Below, piece after piece: positions 27,112-34,633 of a DNA stretch of 64,000 nt; position 1 is the stretch's first letter, and every line of letters starts with the position of its first letter. The notes beneath the pieces were generated by a model that saw only the letters and a list, made by a program, of their open reading frames with translations, ran no database searches and had not been told where the DNA came from. This stretch comes from Halobellus limi. GTDB taxonomy: Archaea > Halobacteriota > Halobacteria > Halobacteriales > Haloferacaceae. The translations under genes were made by a program, and so were the position numbers. The stretch lies in the NCBI RefSeq assembly GCF_004799685.1, contig NZ_CP031311.1, forward strand, positions 2,170,001 to 2,234,000. Direction: 5' to 3'.

Positions 27112-27783
27112 CTATGTCAGATCTTTCGAGATCACGCTTTCGTACTCATCAATGAGACTGCGGATACACGCGGCAATGTCGGCGTAGACAGTGTCAAATA
27201 CCGACGAAGAGTTTCCATTCGGGTCGGGTAGTTGCATTGTAGATCCCGGTTCAAAAATTCGCAGAAGAAACATTCGGTCAATTGCCTGTGGAAAGTGAGT
27301 CGTGAAATTGTGATAATTTCGATAGTCCATCAAAAAAATAAGGTCAGCAGCTTCGATGATTGCATCAGTAGCTTTGACTGACCGATGGTCGGTGAGGTCA
27401 ATATCGAAGGCTTCGGCGGCACTTTGTGCATTCCTCGGTGAACGGGGATTGTTCATATCGACAAATCCGGCTGAACTAACGTTGAGCGTATTGATTCCAC
27501 GCGAAGACAGTTCCTTTCGGGCGTATCGTTCTGCAAAGGGACTTCGGCAAATGTTCCCGTGGCAGAGGAACAGTACTTCTTGAGAAGAGCGTAGTTGTTG
27601 AACCGCATCGTGACGGCGACGGGTTCGAGCAAAGGGAGTTACGTGGAGATCGTTCCAATAGTACGCGGCAATCGCACGCCTATTGAGGACTGTCCAAGCG
27701 TGCTGTGGTGCCAACCGTATCAAGTCAGTCAGTGATTTACTGCGGACTCTCGTTAGAAACTCCGACAACGTAGGCACACACAC
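27112..27783 (-). CDS. Low-molecular-weight protein-tyrosine-phosphatase-like enzyme
   Basis: 223 aa. The catalytic loop CHGNICRSP (C-x5-R-S) is near residue 74 in VLFLCHGNICRSPFAERYAR. The late acidic residue expected in this fold appears as LPDPNG near residue 185. Homologues dephosphorylate tyrosine or reduce arsenate and are often found in polysaccharide clusters. The ~70-residue N-terminal extension before the domain is unusual. Lower GC than the late genes and its isolated place between modules suggest cargo. The exact start is uncertain. Confidence 0.8.
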   Translation of the reverse strand: MCVPTLSEFLTRVRSKSLTDLIRLAPQHAWTVLNRRAIAAYYWNDLHVTPFARTRRRHDAVQQLRSSQEVLFLCHGNICRSPFAERYARKELSSRGINTLNVSSAGFVDMNNPRSPRNAQSAAEAFDIDLTDHRSVKATDAIIEAADLIFLMDYRNYHNFTTHFPQAIDRMFLLRIFEPGSTMQLPDPNGNSSSVFDTVYADIAACIRSLIDEYESVISKDLT

Positions 27784-28520
27784 AGATCGATACTCAGATA
27801 GTTAGTAAAGAGGCAGTTACCCCATTCTGCAACGGTATCAACTGCACTGAGCGATTCCCGTGTAGGTGTGGGAAGTCTTCTACGATATACACTCACGCAC
27901 CCGCCCATACAAACTCCCGAAAATCCCAAAAAATTCTGAGCAGCTTACCTCCCTCTACACGCGCCCCTCTGCTGATCGTGTCGTAACCCCATCCCTCTCG
28001 AATCCGGATCACTCTTTCTCGGCCGGATCTCCCGGATCACTCGCCCGGCACCGACGAAACCATACCCGGCACACGTCGACCGGCCGCCTTTCCGATTCCC
28101 ACGGCCGACTCTCCCGGATCGAACCGACCAGATCACTCTTGACCGGATCGATCGCCCGACACTCGGCACACGTCGATCAGATCACACACAGTCTCGATCA
28201 GATCACACAGTCGAACAGATCGAATCTACCCCTAACCGCCCGGATTGATTCGGTCGCTCTGTGTCTATGGTATCACTATCGGGAGATCGTAGGGTGCAGA
28301 GAATTTCCGGCTTAGAGGGTAAGTCTCTCTCCCTCTCCCGGCACCAGTGACTACCCTTTGGTAGCGGATTCAGAGTGTCCGCTTCGATTCGCGCGTATGA
28401 GCCTGCGGAAAAGCACTTGCCCGGCGAAAAGCCGTCGGCACACACCACACGGCCGAATAGTGATAACTCTCCAGTTTCATTGACACTATCTGAGTCAAAA
28501 CCGTTACACTGCGTTAACTT
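27784..28520. other. Gene-poor region with GATC-rich direct repeats
   Basis: About 740 bp with no credible coding frame: the open frames are basic, low-complexity and lack the acidic halophile signature. From 27,973 to 28,222 there are 13 GATC sites, in repeats such as CGGATCACTC and CGGCACACGTCGA, and a perfect 16-bp repeat TCGATCAGATCACACA at about 28,173 and 28,194. Just downstream are hairpins such as CGGC-GAAAA-GCCG near 28,430. Possible roles are replication origin, partition or regulation; none is shown. Confidence 0.5.
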
Positions 28521-28530
28521 AGTATATATA
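28521..28530 (+). promoter_or_regulatory. Strong TATA box before the structured RNA
   Basis: AGTATATATA in an AT-rich stretch. A start site would fall about 25 nt downstream, near 28,550-28,560, exactly where coding potential is absent and the hairpin-rich sequence begins. Confidence 0.6.
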
Positions 28531-28554
28531 CAGATCAAAATAGAAAACTATAAT

Positions 28555-29462
28555 ACTAACCAAGTGGTTCAGTTGTATGTTGCTCGGCGAGGGTGACAGG
28601 GTGCTCGAATCGATCGGGTATCCTCCGAAAAGTAGGATGGCAAAACGGCACCGGGAGATACGCAGCTAAGGCCCGTGAACCGGAGTATTCGGCAAAAAAG
28701 CTCCGGGCAATATGATCCACTGCTCCGCGAGGAGTACGGAGTTAACATACTCCCTCGGATTCAAAGGTCGACCGAAACCACCGGCACCGGCCGGATATAA
28801 CGGAACCGTGCAAAAGTGCTACCTTTGTCATTCAGTAGCAAGCAAGCCGAACTATTCGAGCGTAACCGAACGGGAGGCATACGTGGGGAACCTCAGTTAT
28901 TCAAAAGGCCCGCGTATGTGTGCTGCTCAGTAGGTGCCGAGCCTTAGACTAAGTGCTACAGGTAGGGGTTAACCGCCCTGCGAGGATAGTTATGTGTGTG
29001 TTGGTACGGCCGGGATAAATCCCGATTCTACCCATACCGGGCGTTTTGCGTCTGGTATCGGTCGAAGCCGACGGTATTCGGCCGGGAGACACATACCGCT
29101 GATTTACAGGATAGTTCGGGCGTAAATGTCGTGATTCACTTAGAATTAGCTGCTATACCGGCGTATCCCTACGGATTGACTATCCGGGATACGTACGTGA
29201 TACTGCCTCTCATACGTCACTATCCGAAGTCGGCGTAAAACAACGTGTGTGAGTCTCTGACTCATATACGTGTGTACGTAGGGCGGAATGGTAAACGAAA
29301 AGACACTATCTGTCGTTCGTCCGTACCTACAGGCACCGTTAACGGCGTTTCGTTTTATACCCGCTTAGGCGGGCGAATTGATGGAATACACTTTGATGGG
29401 CATATCCCGGTGAAACCCCGGAGAGGGACGAAATACGAACGATAACAGATACGAAACAAAAC
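28555..29462 (+). ncRNA. Candidate large structured noncoding RNA (~900 nt)
   Basis: No plausible protein: open frames here are short and rich in Tyr, Arg and Cys rather than acidic. The plus strand holds many strong, non-overlapping helices. The best are 29243-29255 with 29259-29271 (13 bp, 3-nt loop, two G-U pairs) and 29034-29043 with 29049-29058 (10 bp, two G-U). At 29162-29169 with 29186-29193 an 8-bp stem encloses a second 4-bp stem at 29173-29185. Others are 29295-29320 (5+4 bp stacked), 29011-29024 (6 bp), 29067-29082 (5 bp), 29360-29373 (CCCGC-TTAG-GCGGG), 28723-28734 (GCGA tetraloop) and 28738-28753 (5 bp). G-U pairs that keep helices intact argue for RNA rather than DNA palindromes. 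It follows a TATA box and precedes the early genes. Giant RNAs such as GOLLD and ROOL also occur in bacterial phages beside tRNAs, but I see no evidence of homology. Ends are approximate. Confidence 0.7.
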
Positions 29463-29464
29463 AC

Positions 29465-29511
29465 GGTGCGCGCTTAGTGCGACAGTGTCGGTGCAATTCC
29501 GACGGCGTACC
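29465..29511 (+). ncRNA. tRNA-like leader element (no anticodon arm)
   Basis: A 7-bp terminal stem (GGTGCGC with GCGTACC, one G-U) encloses a 5-bp arm GTCGG/CCGAC with a 7-nt loop TGCAATT resembling a T arm. The arm lies one base before the 3' acceptor strand. No anticodon arm is present. It is followed by a CCCC/GGGG hairpin at 29515-29529 and then GGAGAGAG before the ATG at 29546. It is the least canonical loop of the set. Confidence 0.55.
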
Positions 29512-29545
29512 CTTCCCCTGCGGACGGGGGGATACGGAGAGAGCT

Positions 29546-29779
29546 ATGTCTGATATGGCAATAAGCCGACGGCCGAGTGACTACCGGCCGACGACACACT
29601 TTGTTCAAAGATTGAAAGATCGGAAAGTGCCGGGCTTTGCGATCCGAGAGTGTATCGAATCGGGAGAGATTGAATCGGGTAATTCGCCCGATACGTGCGA
29701 GCTACGGCGTAATGGCTACTTTGTGGTGCTCAACGTCGAAAAGCGAGAGGCGGTGACTGTGGGTCAATGTGGTTGCTAA
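29546..29779 (+). CDS. DUF4258-like small protein (77 aa)
   Basis: ATG at 29546 follows GGAGAGAG. Upstream in-frame codons lie inside the tRNA-like element, so they are unlikely to be translated. The protein has THFVQRLKDRKVPGFAIREC, then CIESGEIESGN and RNGYFVVLNVEKREAVTVG, the helix-ExGE-strand-strand layout of DUF4258 proteins, some of which relate to RelE-like folds. First protein gene after the structured RNA. The next gene starts within its stop codon (TAATG). Confidence 0.65.
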   Translation: MSDMAISRRPSDYRPTTHFVQRLKDRKVPGFAIRECIESGEIESGNSPDTCELRRNGYFVVLNVEKREAVTVGQCGC

Positions 29780-29916
29780 TGAAGTGTCGAACACACGGCC
29801 GGGAGGTATCCCGGACCTATGACACTGCATTAGGGCGGTATGTGTATGAGTGTCCGGATTGCGTGAGAGACGCTTTTGAAAGAACGCGGGCGGGCGATAC
29901 GGGAGAAGCTGTCTGA
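29779..29916 (+). CDS. Small Cys/His protein (45 aa)
   Basis: ATG overlaps the previous stop. 45 aa with C3, H6 and a CPDC pair at residues 25-28, a possible zinc site. Followed one base later by the next ATG, so the frames are translationally linked. No family recognised. Confidence 0.5.
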   Translation: MKCRTHGREVSRTYDTALGRYVYECPDCVRDAFERTRAGDTGEAV

Positions 29917-29917
29917 T

Positions 29918-30061
29918 ATGGCTACGATCGATCAGATCAATCAGGATATGCGGGCGGAGGCGGGCAAAAAGTGGCAGCGAAAACAGGCTGCGATTCGGCC
30001 GGATCGATCCGGGCGGGCGCGTCTGGTGAGTGTGGCAATTCGAGTAATCAGGAGAGAGTAA
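29918..30061 (+). CDS. Small basic protein (47 aa)
   Basis: ATG at 29918, directly after the preceding TGA. Helical and basic (RAEAGKKWQRKQAAIRPDRS), unlike the acidic neighbours, so nucleic-acid binding is possible. The next gene begins one base after its stop. Confidence 0.5.
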   Translation: MATIDQINQDMRAEAGKKWQRKQAAIRPDRSGRARLVSVAIRVIRRE

Positions 30062-30062
30062 A

Positions 30063-30449
30063 ATGGCTACGTTATACGCTGAAGTCGGTGGTATTGCTGT
30101 GAAGAAGGCAGGAGCGGGCGAAAACCGGGATTCGAGAGTGTCGGTTAAGCTGTCGGGCGAGCTGACGATTGAAAAAGAGATTGCATACGGTAATCCGAAC
30201 ATTGACGCGTATTTCGTCCACGACCCACACTACCGCGATGAGCGATACGTCGAGATCGACGGGCAACAATGGGAGATCGACTGGTCAGATGGATATGTTG
30301 AGCTGCTGCTGCGTGTCGACGAGGTGTTAGCGTGTGCGGAGCAGCGGGCGGCCGAGGATTGTTCGACTGTCAAAGAGGTGTTAGAATCGTGGGTTCGATG
30401 GGACGACGCACCGGCCGAGATCGGGCGGGCGCTTGAGCAGGTGAAATAA
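30063..30449 (+). CDS. Hypothetical early protein (128 aa)
   Basis: Preceded by AGGAGAGAGTAAA. Beta-rich N-terminal half with alternating strands (VSVKLSGELTIEKEIAYGNP; YVEIDGQQWEIDWSDGYVEL), helical C-terminus. Acidic. The stop overlaps the next ATG (TAATG). Function unknown. Confidence 0.65.
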   Translation: MATLYAEVGGIAVKKAGAGENRDSRVSVKLSGELTIEKEIAYGNPNIDAYFVHDPHYRDERYVEIDGQQWEIDWSDGYVELLLRVDEVLACAEQRAAEDCSTVKEVLESWVRWDDAPAEIGRALEQVK

Positions 30450-30640
30450 TGACAGAGACGATCACGTTCGAGTTACCATTGAGCGCGCAAGCGGTCGAAG
30501 AAGACGGCGTTACGGTCGATGCGTTGTTTACGGCGTTAGATCACGCAAAAGCGTATCATAATCACGAGGGGGGTTACAAAGACCGATTCGACAATCTTGA
30601 GCAGTACATTTGGAATCAGGCCAAGGCGCAGTTAGAATGA
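30449..30640 (+). CDS. Hypothetical early protein (63 aa)
   Basis: ATG overlaps the previous stop; the end overlaps the next ATG (AATGAC). Acidic helical protein (VDALFTALDHAKAYHNHEGG). No family recognised; read as real from coupling and composition. Confidence 0.55.
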   Translation: MTETITFELPLSAQAVEEDGVTVDALFTALDHAKAYHNHEGGYKDRFDNLEQYIWNQAKAQLE

Positions 30641-30786
30641 CAAATCCGTTTGCGCTCTATGTCCGGGAGTACGATGAGCACACGCGAGCGAAGCACACTG
30701 CGCTAGCTATCAAGTTGCAGAAATGTGAGGATTGGCCTGATTTTGTCGTGGGATTCCGCGCTGAAGATCCGGTGGTTGTCGTGTAA
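30637..30786 (+). CDS. Hypothetical early protein (49 aa)
   Basis: ATG at 30637 overlapping the previous stop by 4 nt, ending in TAA at 30784. Sequence includes REYDEHTRAKHTALAIKLQK and ends in PVVVV. Last gene before a pair of tRNA-like elements. Confidence 0.5.
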   Translation: MTNPFALYVREYDEHTRAKHTALAIKLQKCEDWPDFVVGFRAEDPVVVV

Positions 30787-30805
30787 TTCCGACAGTGAGT
30801 TGAGT

Positions 30806-30848
30806 ACGTCGGCTGGTGAGTAGCCGGGGTTCGATTCCCCAGCGACGT
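30806..30848 (+). ncRNA. tRNA-like leader element (acceptor, D-like and T arms)
   Basis: Six-bp acceptor stem ACGTCG/CGACGT, a D-like hairpin GGCT-GGTGAGT-AGCC and a T arm GGGG-TTCGATT-CCCC with the canonical T-loop. There is no anticodon arm. A 6-bp hairpin follows at once (30851-30871, CCGACC/GGTCGG). Unlike the others, no gene starts straight after it; a second element follows 53 nt on. Confidence 0.7.
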
Positions 30849-30901
30849 TTCCGACCGAAAAGATAGGTCGGTAAGACATAGTTTTGGGGTTCCTCCCGTC
30901 C

Positions 30902-30947
30902 GCTCGTTCTTGGTAGATTATCCCCGGTTCGATTCCGGGGTACGAGC
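30902..30947 (+). ncRNA. tRNA-like leader element
   Basis: Acceptor GCTCGT/ACGAGC (6 bp), linker with TTGGTAGATTAT containing the D-loop-like GG, T arm CCCCGG-TTCGATT-CCGGGG. Next come hairpin CCCC-TTCGTT-GGGG at 30950-30963 and AGAGAGTG, 11 nt before the ATG at 30978. No anticodon arm. Confidence 0.75.
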
Positions 30948-30977
30948 TTCCCCTTCGTTGGGGAGAGAGTGTTTGTA

Positions 30978-31313
30978 ATGTCTGAAATTGAGAGAGCGGA
31001 GACGACGCGGCGAACGTACGGAATTGACGGTGGAATTGTGCCGGGGCGCTGTGCGGGATATGCGTACGATGGAGAGACGTATTGCCCTGCGTGTGCGGCG
31101 GAGATCGACGTAACGACGGCCGACGGCGACACGTACAAGATGGATCATTTTCCGGCCTACGACGACGACGGCCGAACGATCACGGACGGTCGAGGCTTCG
31201 GCGTTGGTGTAATCTCCGGATTTGACGAGTTTGAATATCCCGGTGGCTCTTGCGGTGTGTGCCTCCGACGGCTTGACACGAATATCCTCCCGGAAGGGAC
31301 GCTTATCATCTAA
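30978..31313 (+). CDS. Zinc-ribbon early protein (111 aa)
   Basis: ATG at 30978 follows the hairpin/GAGAGAGTG leader. Two CxxC knuckles, YCPACAAE near residue 37 and CGVCLRRL near 92, with an acidic, Gly-rich middle (YDDDGRTITDGRGFGVGVIS). The spacing suits a rubredoxin-like or split zinc ribbon. Function unknown. Confidence 0.65.
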   Translation: MSEIERAETTRRTYGIDGGIVPGRCAGYAYDGETYCPACAAEIDVTTADGDTYKMDHFPAYDDDGRTITDGRGFGVGVISGFDEFEYPGGSCGVCLRRLDTNILPEGTLII

Positions 31314-31325
31314 GGAAATAGACAA

Positions 31326-31454
31326 GTGCAAAACAGATACATCTGCGAAAACTGCGGCGAACCGTCTTTTGGCTACCAATCTCGGTGTGCAATCTGCGGA
31401 TTGATCTGCGGATCTCGCGGCCTTGAGTACAGCCCGGATGAGCTTGCGGCCTAA
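31326..31454 (+). CDS. Tiny zinc-ribbon protein (42 aa)
   Basis: GTG start at 31326, TAA at 31454. Cysteines at CENC (7-10) and CAIC (21-24), plus C28, form a compact zinc ribbon. Lies between two larger early genes, where nothing else is encoded. Confidence 0.55.
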   Translation: MQNRYICENCGEPSFGYQSRCAICGLICGSRGLEYSPDELAA

Positions 31455-31469
31455 AATTGAGAGAGAAAA

Positions 31470-32156
31470 ATGACGAGACACGACTACCCGGAGACTGAGT
31501 GGGGAACGCCGAACGGTCGGAACTACAGCTACAGGGTGCATATGAACAGCCCTGATTTCGAGCGTATGGTTCGGTTGAATCGGTGGGGGCTTCGAGATAT
31601 TACGATGAATCCCCGCGACGTTCACGCACCATTCCCGTATGTCGGTTTCAAAACGTTCGATCGGAAGGGGAAGGTTGCGGGTATGGAGAAATGGCTGTAT
31701 TCCCCTGCGTGGGAGTCTGGCCCGTGGGGACCGGGACGGCGCGAATCGCTCGAAATTCGTAATGCGACCGGTGGCGGGACTCGAATAAGAGGAGAGGTTT
31801 TCGTCGGGTTCGACAACGACGACATTCGATTCAATTACGTCGAGATCGATACGACGGTGCCGTTTACGCCGTCTGAGCTTGTCGCTATCATTGAGGGAGA
31901 GCCGGGCGAGTACCCGCACCCTGCGAACGAAAACCGGACGATCGACAGCGAAAAGGCCCGCGAGTTGATCGACGAAGAGCTGTTTTGGGCTGAGCAGGAC
32001 GCTATTGAAGCAGCGGTTGAAGCGGTCTATGAGTACCGCGAGGAGTGCGAGCACACGCATACAGTTGAGTTTGAATCACCGAAGATCGGTATGACGGTGT
32101 GCCGGGCGTCGGGCTACTGCGAGGATTGTGGTGTAGAATTTGAGGCTGTGCTATGA
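31470..32156 (+). CDS. Hypothetical early protein with C-terminal Cys cluster (228 aa)
   Basis: Preceded by GAGAGAGAAAA. Body includes HMNSPDFERMVRLNRWGLRD and aromatic-rich WLYSPAWESGPWGPG; the end carries EECEHTHTVEF then CRASGYCEDCGVEFE, a likely zinc site. Acidic and unique to my eye. The next gene overlaps its stop (ATGA). Confidence 0.65.
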   Translation: MTRHDYPETEWGTPNGRNYSYRVHMNSPDFERMVRLNRWGLRDITMNPRDVHAPFPYVGFKTFDRKGKVAGMEKWLYSPAWESGPWGPGRRESLEIRNATGGGTRIRGEVFVGFDNDDIRFNYVEIDTTVPFTPSELVAIIEGEPGEYPHPANENRTIDSEKARELIDEELFWAEQDAIEAAVEAVYEYREECEHTHTVEFESPKIGMTVCRASGYCEDCGVEFEAVL

Positions 32157-32302
32157 CTGAGATATTCCACGTTCCGGGAGAGGTCCACGAGTACGAGTTG
32201 TTCGATGGGTTCAAACACACGTTTCTGCTGGCTGAGACGGGGCGAGAGGCGACGGCGTGGATTGAGTCGGATATGACGTTTGATCTGTCGCTGAATCGGT
32301 AA
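32153..32302 (+). CDS. Hypothetical early protein (49 aa)
   Basis: ATG overlaps the previous stop by 4 nt. Beta-rich, acidic (FHVPGEVHEYELFDGFKHTF). No family recognised. Confidence 0.5.
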   Translation: MTEIFHVPGEVHEYELFDGFKHTFLLAETGREATAWIESDMTFDLSLNR

Positions 32303-32303
32303 T

Positions 32304-32348
32304 TCCCTGCGAAATTTCGTAACCTAATCTCACCGTTAGGGTAGGGAC
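32304..32348 (+). ncRNA. Diverged tRNA-like leader element
   Basis: A closing stem TCCCT/AGGGA surrounds a short palindrome CGAAATTTCG and a 5-bp arm CCTAA-TCTCACCG-TTAGG. The T-loop consensus is absent, but the context is the same: a hairpin CCCGG-ATTAT-CCGGG follows, then GGGAGAGTG and the ATG at 32376. Treated as a degenerate member. Confidence 0.35.
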
Positions 32349-32375
32349 TCCCGGATTATCCGGGGAGAGTGTAGA

Positions 32376-32654
32376 ATGTCTGTAAATGCAGCCGTAAGCA
32401 GTGACGACGCACAGATTGAGACGCCCAAATATGCAACGTTGAGCGTTGGAAACGTTGAGCTTCAATTGAGCTTGAGCGACGTGTTCAATATTCGGAGCGG
32501 GCTGCGGCGTGAGTCGTGGCGCGCTGAGAAGGAGGGTCGGACGTTCACCGCTGAGTCGTACGACGGTCTAAAGCGTGATCTGGCTGCTGTCGCGTACGAG
32601 CTTGGTGGTCGGAATGAGACACTGCTGTCAGAAATGGCAGCGGTTGAGCAGTAA
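32376..32654 (+). CDS. Hypothetical early protein (92 aa)
   Basis: ATG after the hairpin and GAGAGTG. Beta-rich first half (YATLSVGNVELQLSLSDVFN), helical second half (ESYDGLKRDLAAVAYELGGR). Acidic. A tRNA-like element begins two bases after its stop. Confidence 0.6.
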   Translation: MSVNAAVSSDDAQIETPKYATLSVGNVELQLSLSDVFNIRSGLRRESWRAEKEGRTFTAESYDGLKRDLAAVAYELGGRNETLLSEMAAVEQ

Positions 32655-32655
32655 C

Positions 32656-32696
32656 CCCGTCGGGTAGGTAATCCTCGGTTCAACTCCGGGGGCGGG
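32656..32696 (+). ncRNA. tRNA-like leader element
   Basis: Acceptor CCCGTC/GGCGGG (6 bp, one G-U), linker GGGTAGGTAAT with the GG pair, T arm CCTCGG-TTCAACT-CCGGGG. Then hairpin CCCC-ACTGT-GGGG at 32700-32712 and AGAGAGTGTATA before the ATG at 32725. No anticodon arm. Confidence 0.72.
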
Positions 32697-32724
32697 TTTC
32701 CCCACTGTGGGGAGAGAGTGTATA

Positions 32725-33729
32725 ATGTCTGAAACCAAGCAACTCCGATTTGATGGTGGAGCGATTGACGACGAAATTCTCGGGCTGCGCCGGGCGGCGA
32801 GAGAGGTTTTCGGGCTGTCGCGGGCTGACGCGGTTGAGCTAATCGCTGACGACGACGACGCGCGACCGCTGCGGTATCTCAATTATCTGGCTGCGGATCT
32901 CGAAGTCGGTAAGATCGAGTCGGTCAATCTCGCGGAATACCCACACGAATTTGATCTACTCATCGACGTGGGACCGACGGCGTGGTTTGTCGGCGAGTGC
33001 GAGCTATCGCTTCGAGAGGCTATGGATTTCGCGCCGCTCGGGTTCCAACTTGATGAGATCGAGATCCCGAAGCGGGTCGTTGAGGCGGTTGAGAATCCCC
33101 GTGAATGGATGGATCGGCTTGATGAGGCGTTTAGCGTTCGCGATAGCGGCGGCGACGACGTGTTTTGGCTGATTCCGAAGGGGAAGGACCGCTTTACGTG
33201 GATCGACGATTTCGGACATTCGTACTACGAAGACGCGTTCGAGTTTGTCGACGGCGATTACCTGTTTTGGGCTGACGACGACGACGCGCGAGATCCGCCG
33301 TTTGAGCTTGTTCACCGAGATTCGATGTGGGAATATTCGGATAATATTTCTGTGGTCGGTCACGCTGGCAAAGTCCAATACAATCACCTTGACGGCGTGA
33401 TTTCTGAGAGTTGGCACGAATCGACCGGCGAATATGATGATCTTGTCCGGGCGGTTGTCAGCCGGAACTTGGACGACGTGGGATACGTCAGCGTTGCGGG
33501 CGGCTGGCACTCCTCGATGGAACGCTCGGATCTCTCGGAGCGGATCAATTCGCTGACTCGGGGAGAGGGTCACGAAAACGGCGAGCTTGATTATCCGGTC
33601 GTCGTCAAGTTCGGGAAGACGACTAACGTTTGCTCGCTGTCGATCTCGATCTATGCTCACCCGGACGACGTGGATATGCTTGAGGGATTCTTAGACGCTC
33701 GGGCGGCTCCGGCGTACGCGGGGTTCTAA
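32725..33729 (+). CDS. Hypothetical acidic early protein (334 aa)
   Basis: ATG at 32725 fits the shared leader; an upstream in-frame ATG lies inside the hairpin. Strikingly acidic, with repeated runs such as IADDDDARPLRY and WADDDDARDPP, and tryptophan-rich patches (DVFWLIPKGKDRFTWIDDFG). The C-terminal part has EGHENGELDYPVVVKFGKTT. Largest of the small-gene block. Function unknown. Confidence 0.7.
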   Translation: MSETKQLRFDGGAIDDEILGLRRAAREVFGLSRADAVELIADDDDARPLRYLNYLAADLEVGKIESVNLAEYPHEFDLLIDVGPTAWFVGECELSLREAMDFAPLGFQLDEIEIPKRVVEAVENPREWMDRLDEAFSVRDSGGDDVFWLIPKGKDRFTWIDDFGHSYYEDAFEFVDGDYLFWADDDDARDPPFELVHRDSMWEYSDNISVVGHAGKVQYNHLDGVISESWHESTGEYDDLVRAVVSRNLDDVGYVSVAGGWHSSMERSDLSERINSLTRGEGHENGELDYPVVVKFGKTTNVCSLSISIYAHPDDVDMLEGFLDARAAPAYAGF

Positions 33730-33730
33730 G

Positions 33731-33835
33731 GTGGCGCTGTATTCCCGAGAGGTTGCCGTCGGGATCTCATTTTCTCTGGCGTTCGCGGCGCTTCTTGTCG
33801 TGCTGCGAGTGGCGCTGATTGGTGTGTGTCTATAG
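33731..33835 (+). CDS. Single-TM micro-protein (34 aa)
   Basis: GTG one base after the previous stop; 34 aa, almost wholly hydrophobic (EVAVGISFSLAFAALLVVLR), so one membrane helix. No other gene could occupy this gap. Start codon GTG and small size keep confidence moderate. Confidence 0.45.
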   Translation: MALYSREVAVGISFSLAFAALLVVLRVALIGVCL

Positions 33836-33849
33836 TACGGAGAGTGAAA

Positions 33850-34002
33850 ATGACGACAGTAAAAGAGAGTCTGAGTGCGGAACAGCTTGTGGAGATTGAA
33901 GCGGCGGGGCGGAAAGCGAGCGAGGAGAAGAAAGCGGCGCTGCGTCGTCGACGGCGGGCGGGAACGAAATACGGCCTTCTAATGGAGCGAGACAATGAGT
34001 GA
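33850..34002 (+). CDS. Small charged helical protein (50 aa)
   Basis: Preceded by CGGAGAGTGAAA. Helical, ending basic (RKASEEKKAALRRRRRAGTK). Overlaps the next gene start by 8 nt. May bind nucleic acid; unproven. Confidence 0.55.
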   Translation: MTTVKESLSAEQLVEIEAAGRKASEEKKAALRRRRRAGTKYGLLMERDNE

Positions 34003-34633
34003 CGTGCCTACCATTCAGACGCAGAGCGACTATCACAGATACATCAAGGGTCGGGCATACGACGAGATCCGTGAGACGATCGAGAATCTGTCGTATCGCC
34101 CGGACGGGCGGCGTCGGTGGTCTGGCGACGTTGAGGAGCTTGAGGAGGAGGTGTTTGATCGGATTCACTACTCGGTTGAGTGCTATGACGAGTTGACGTA
34201 CAATTACCCCGCATTTTGGGGGCTTGTAGCTCACTTCTCAGACGCGACCGAAGACGATGTTGAGATGTATCTTCACCTTTCAGATCCGCGCTCGACGCTT
34301 CGAGAGCTTGCGTATGCCTGTGTCGTGACAGACCTTCAGCCTGCAATCTCTGAGATCCTTTCGCTGTGGCGGGAGTACCCGGAGGTGTTCGCACTGTTCG
34401 ACGGATTTCAGGTTTCCCCGGCGAGCTTCGAGATTGACGGCTTTCTGTTCAAGCGGGATACGTCGGGCGAGCTTATGGCGTTCAATGAAGCGGAGAAGTT
34501 GGTTGAGTCCTACACTCCGTCAGCGTATGCGTACAATCACGACTTCCCGGAAGAAGCGTTCCTTGAGAACGTCGACGAGCTGATCTCATACAACCCTGAG
34601 GACGTGTGCGATTGGTTGAACAGAGAGAGATAA
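33995..34633 (+). CDS. Hypothetical early protein (212 aa)
   Basis: Acidic alpha-helical protein: YHRYIKGRAYDEIRETIENL at the start, VEELEEEVFDRIHYSVECYD, and NYPAFWGLVAHFSDATEDDV in the middle. No conserved catalytic motif seen. Overlaps the gene before it; the next begins at its stop codon. Confidence 0.65.
   Translation: MSDVPTIQTQSDYHRYIKGRAYDEIRETIENLSYRPDGRRRWSGDVEELEEEVFDRIHYSVECYDELTYNYPAFWGLVAHFSDATEDDVEMYLHLSDPRSTLRELAYACVVTDLQPAISEILSLWREYPEVFALFDGFQVSPASFEIDGFLFKRDTSGELMAFNEAEKLVESYTPSAYAYNHDFPEEAFLENVDELISYNPEDVCDWLNRER

Noticed and set aside
27866-28315. Open frame of 149 codons on the plus strand
   Set aside because: The product is basic, Ser/Arg/His-rich and built from the GATC repeats, with no acidic halophile signature and no leader motif.
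28203-28538. Minus-strand frame of 111 codons
   Set aside because: Runs through repeats, hairpins and a TATA region; composition unlike neighbouring proteins.
28712-29445. Three plus-strand frames of 66-80 codons
   Set aside because: They lie within the hairpin-dense region, are rich in Tyr, Arg, Trp and Cys, lack leaders, and the stems explain the sequence better.
30872-30901. Another reduced tRNA-like unit between two good ones
   Set aside because: Only a weak GGGG-TTCCT-CCC arm and a 3-bp closing stem; not enough to call.
30918-32060. 380-codon minus-strand frame
   Set aside because: Opposes several coupled plus-strand genes and tRNA-like elements; basic and Arg-rich.
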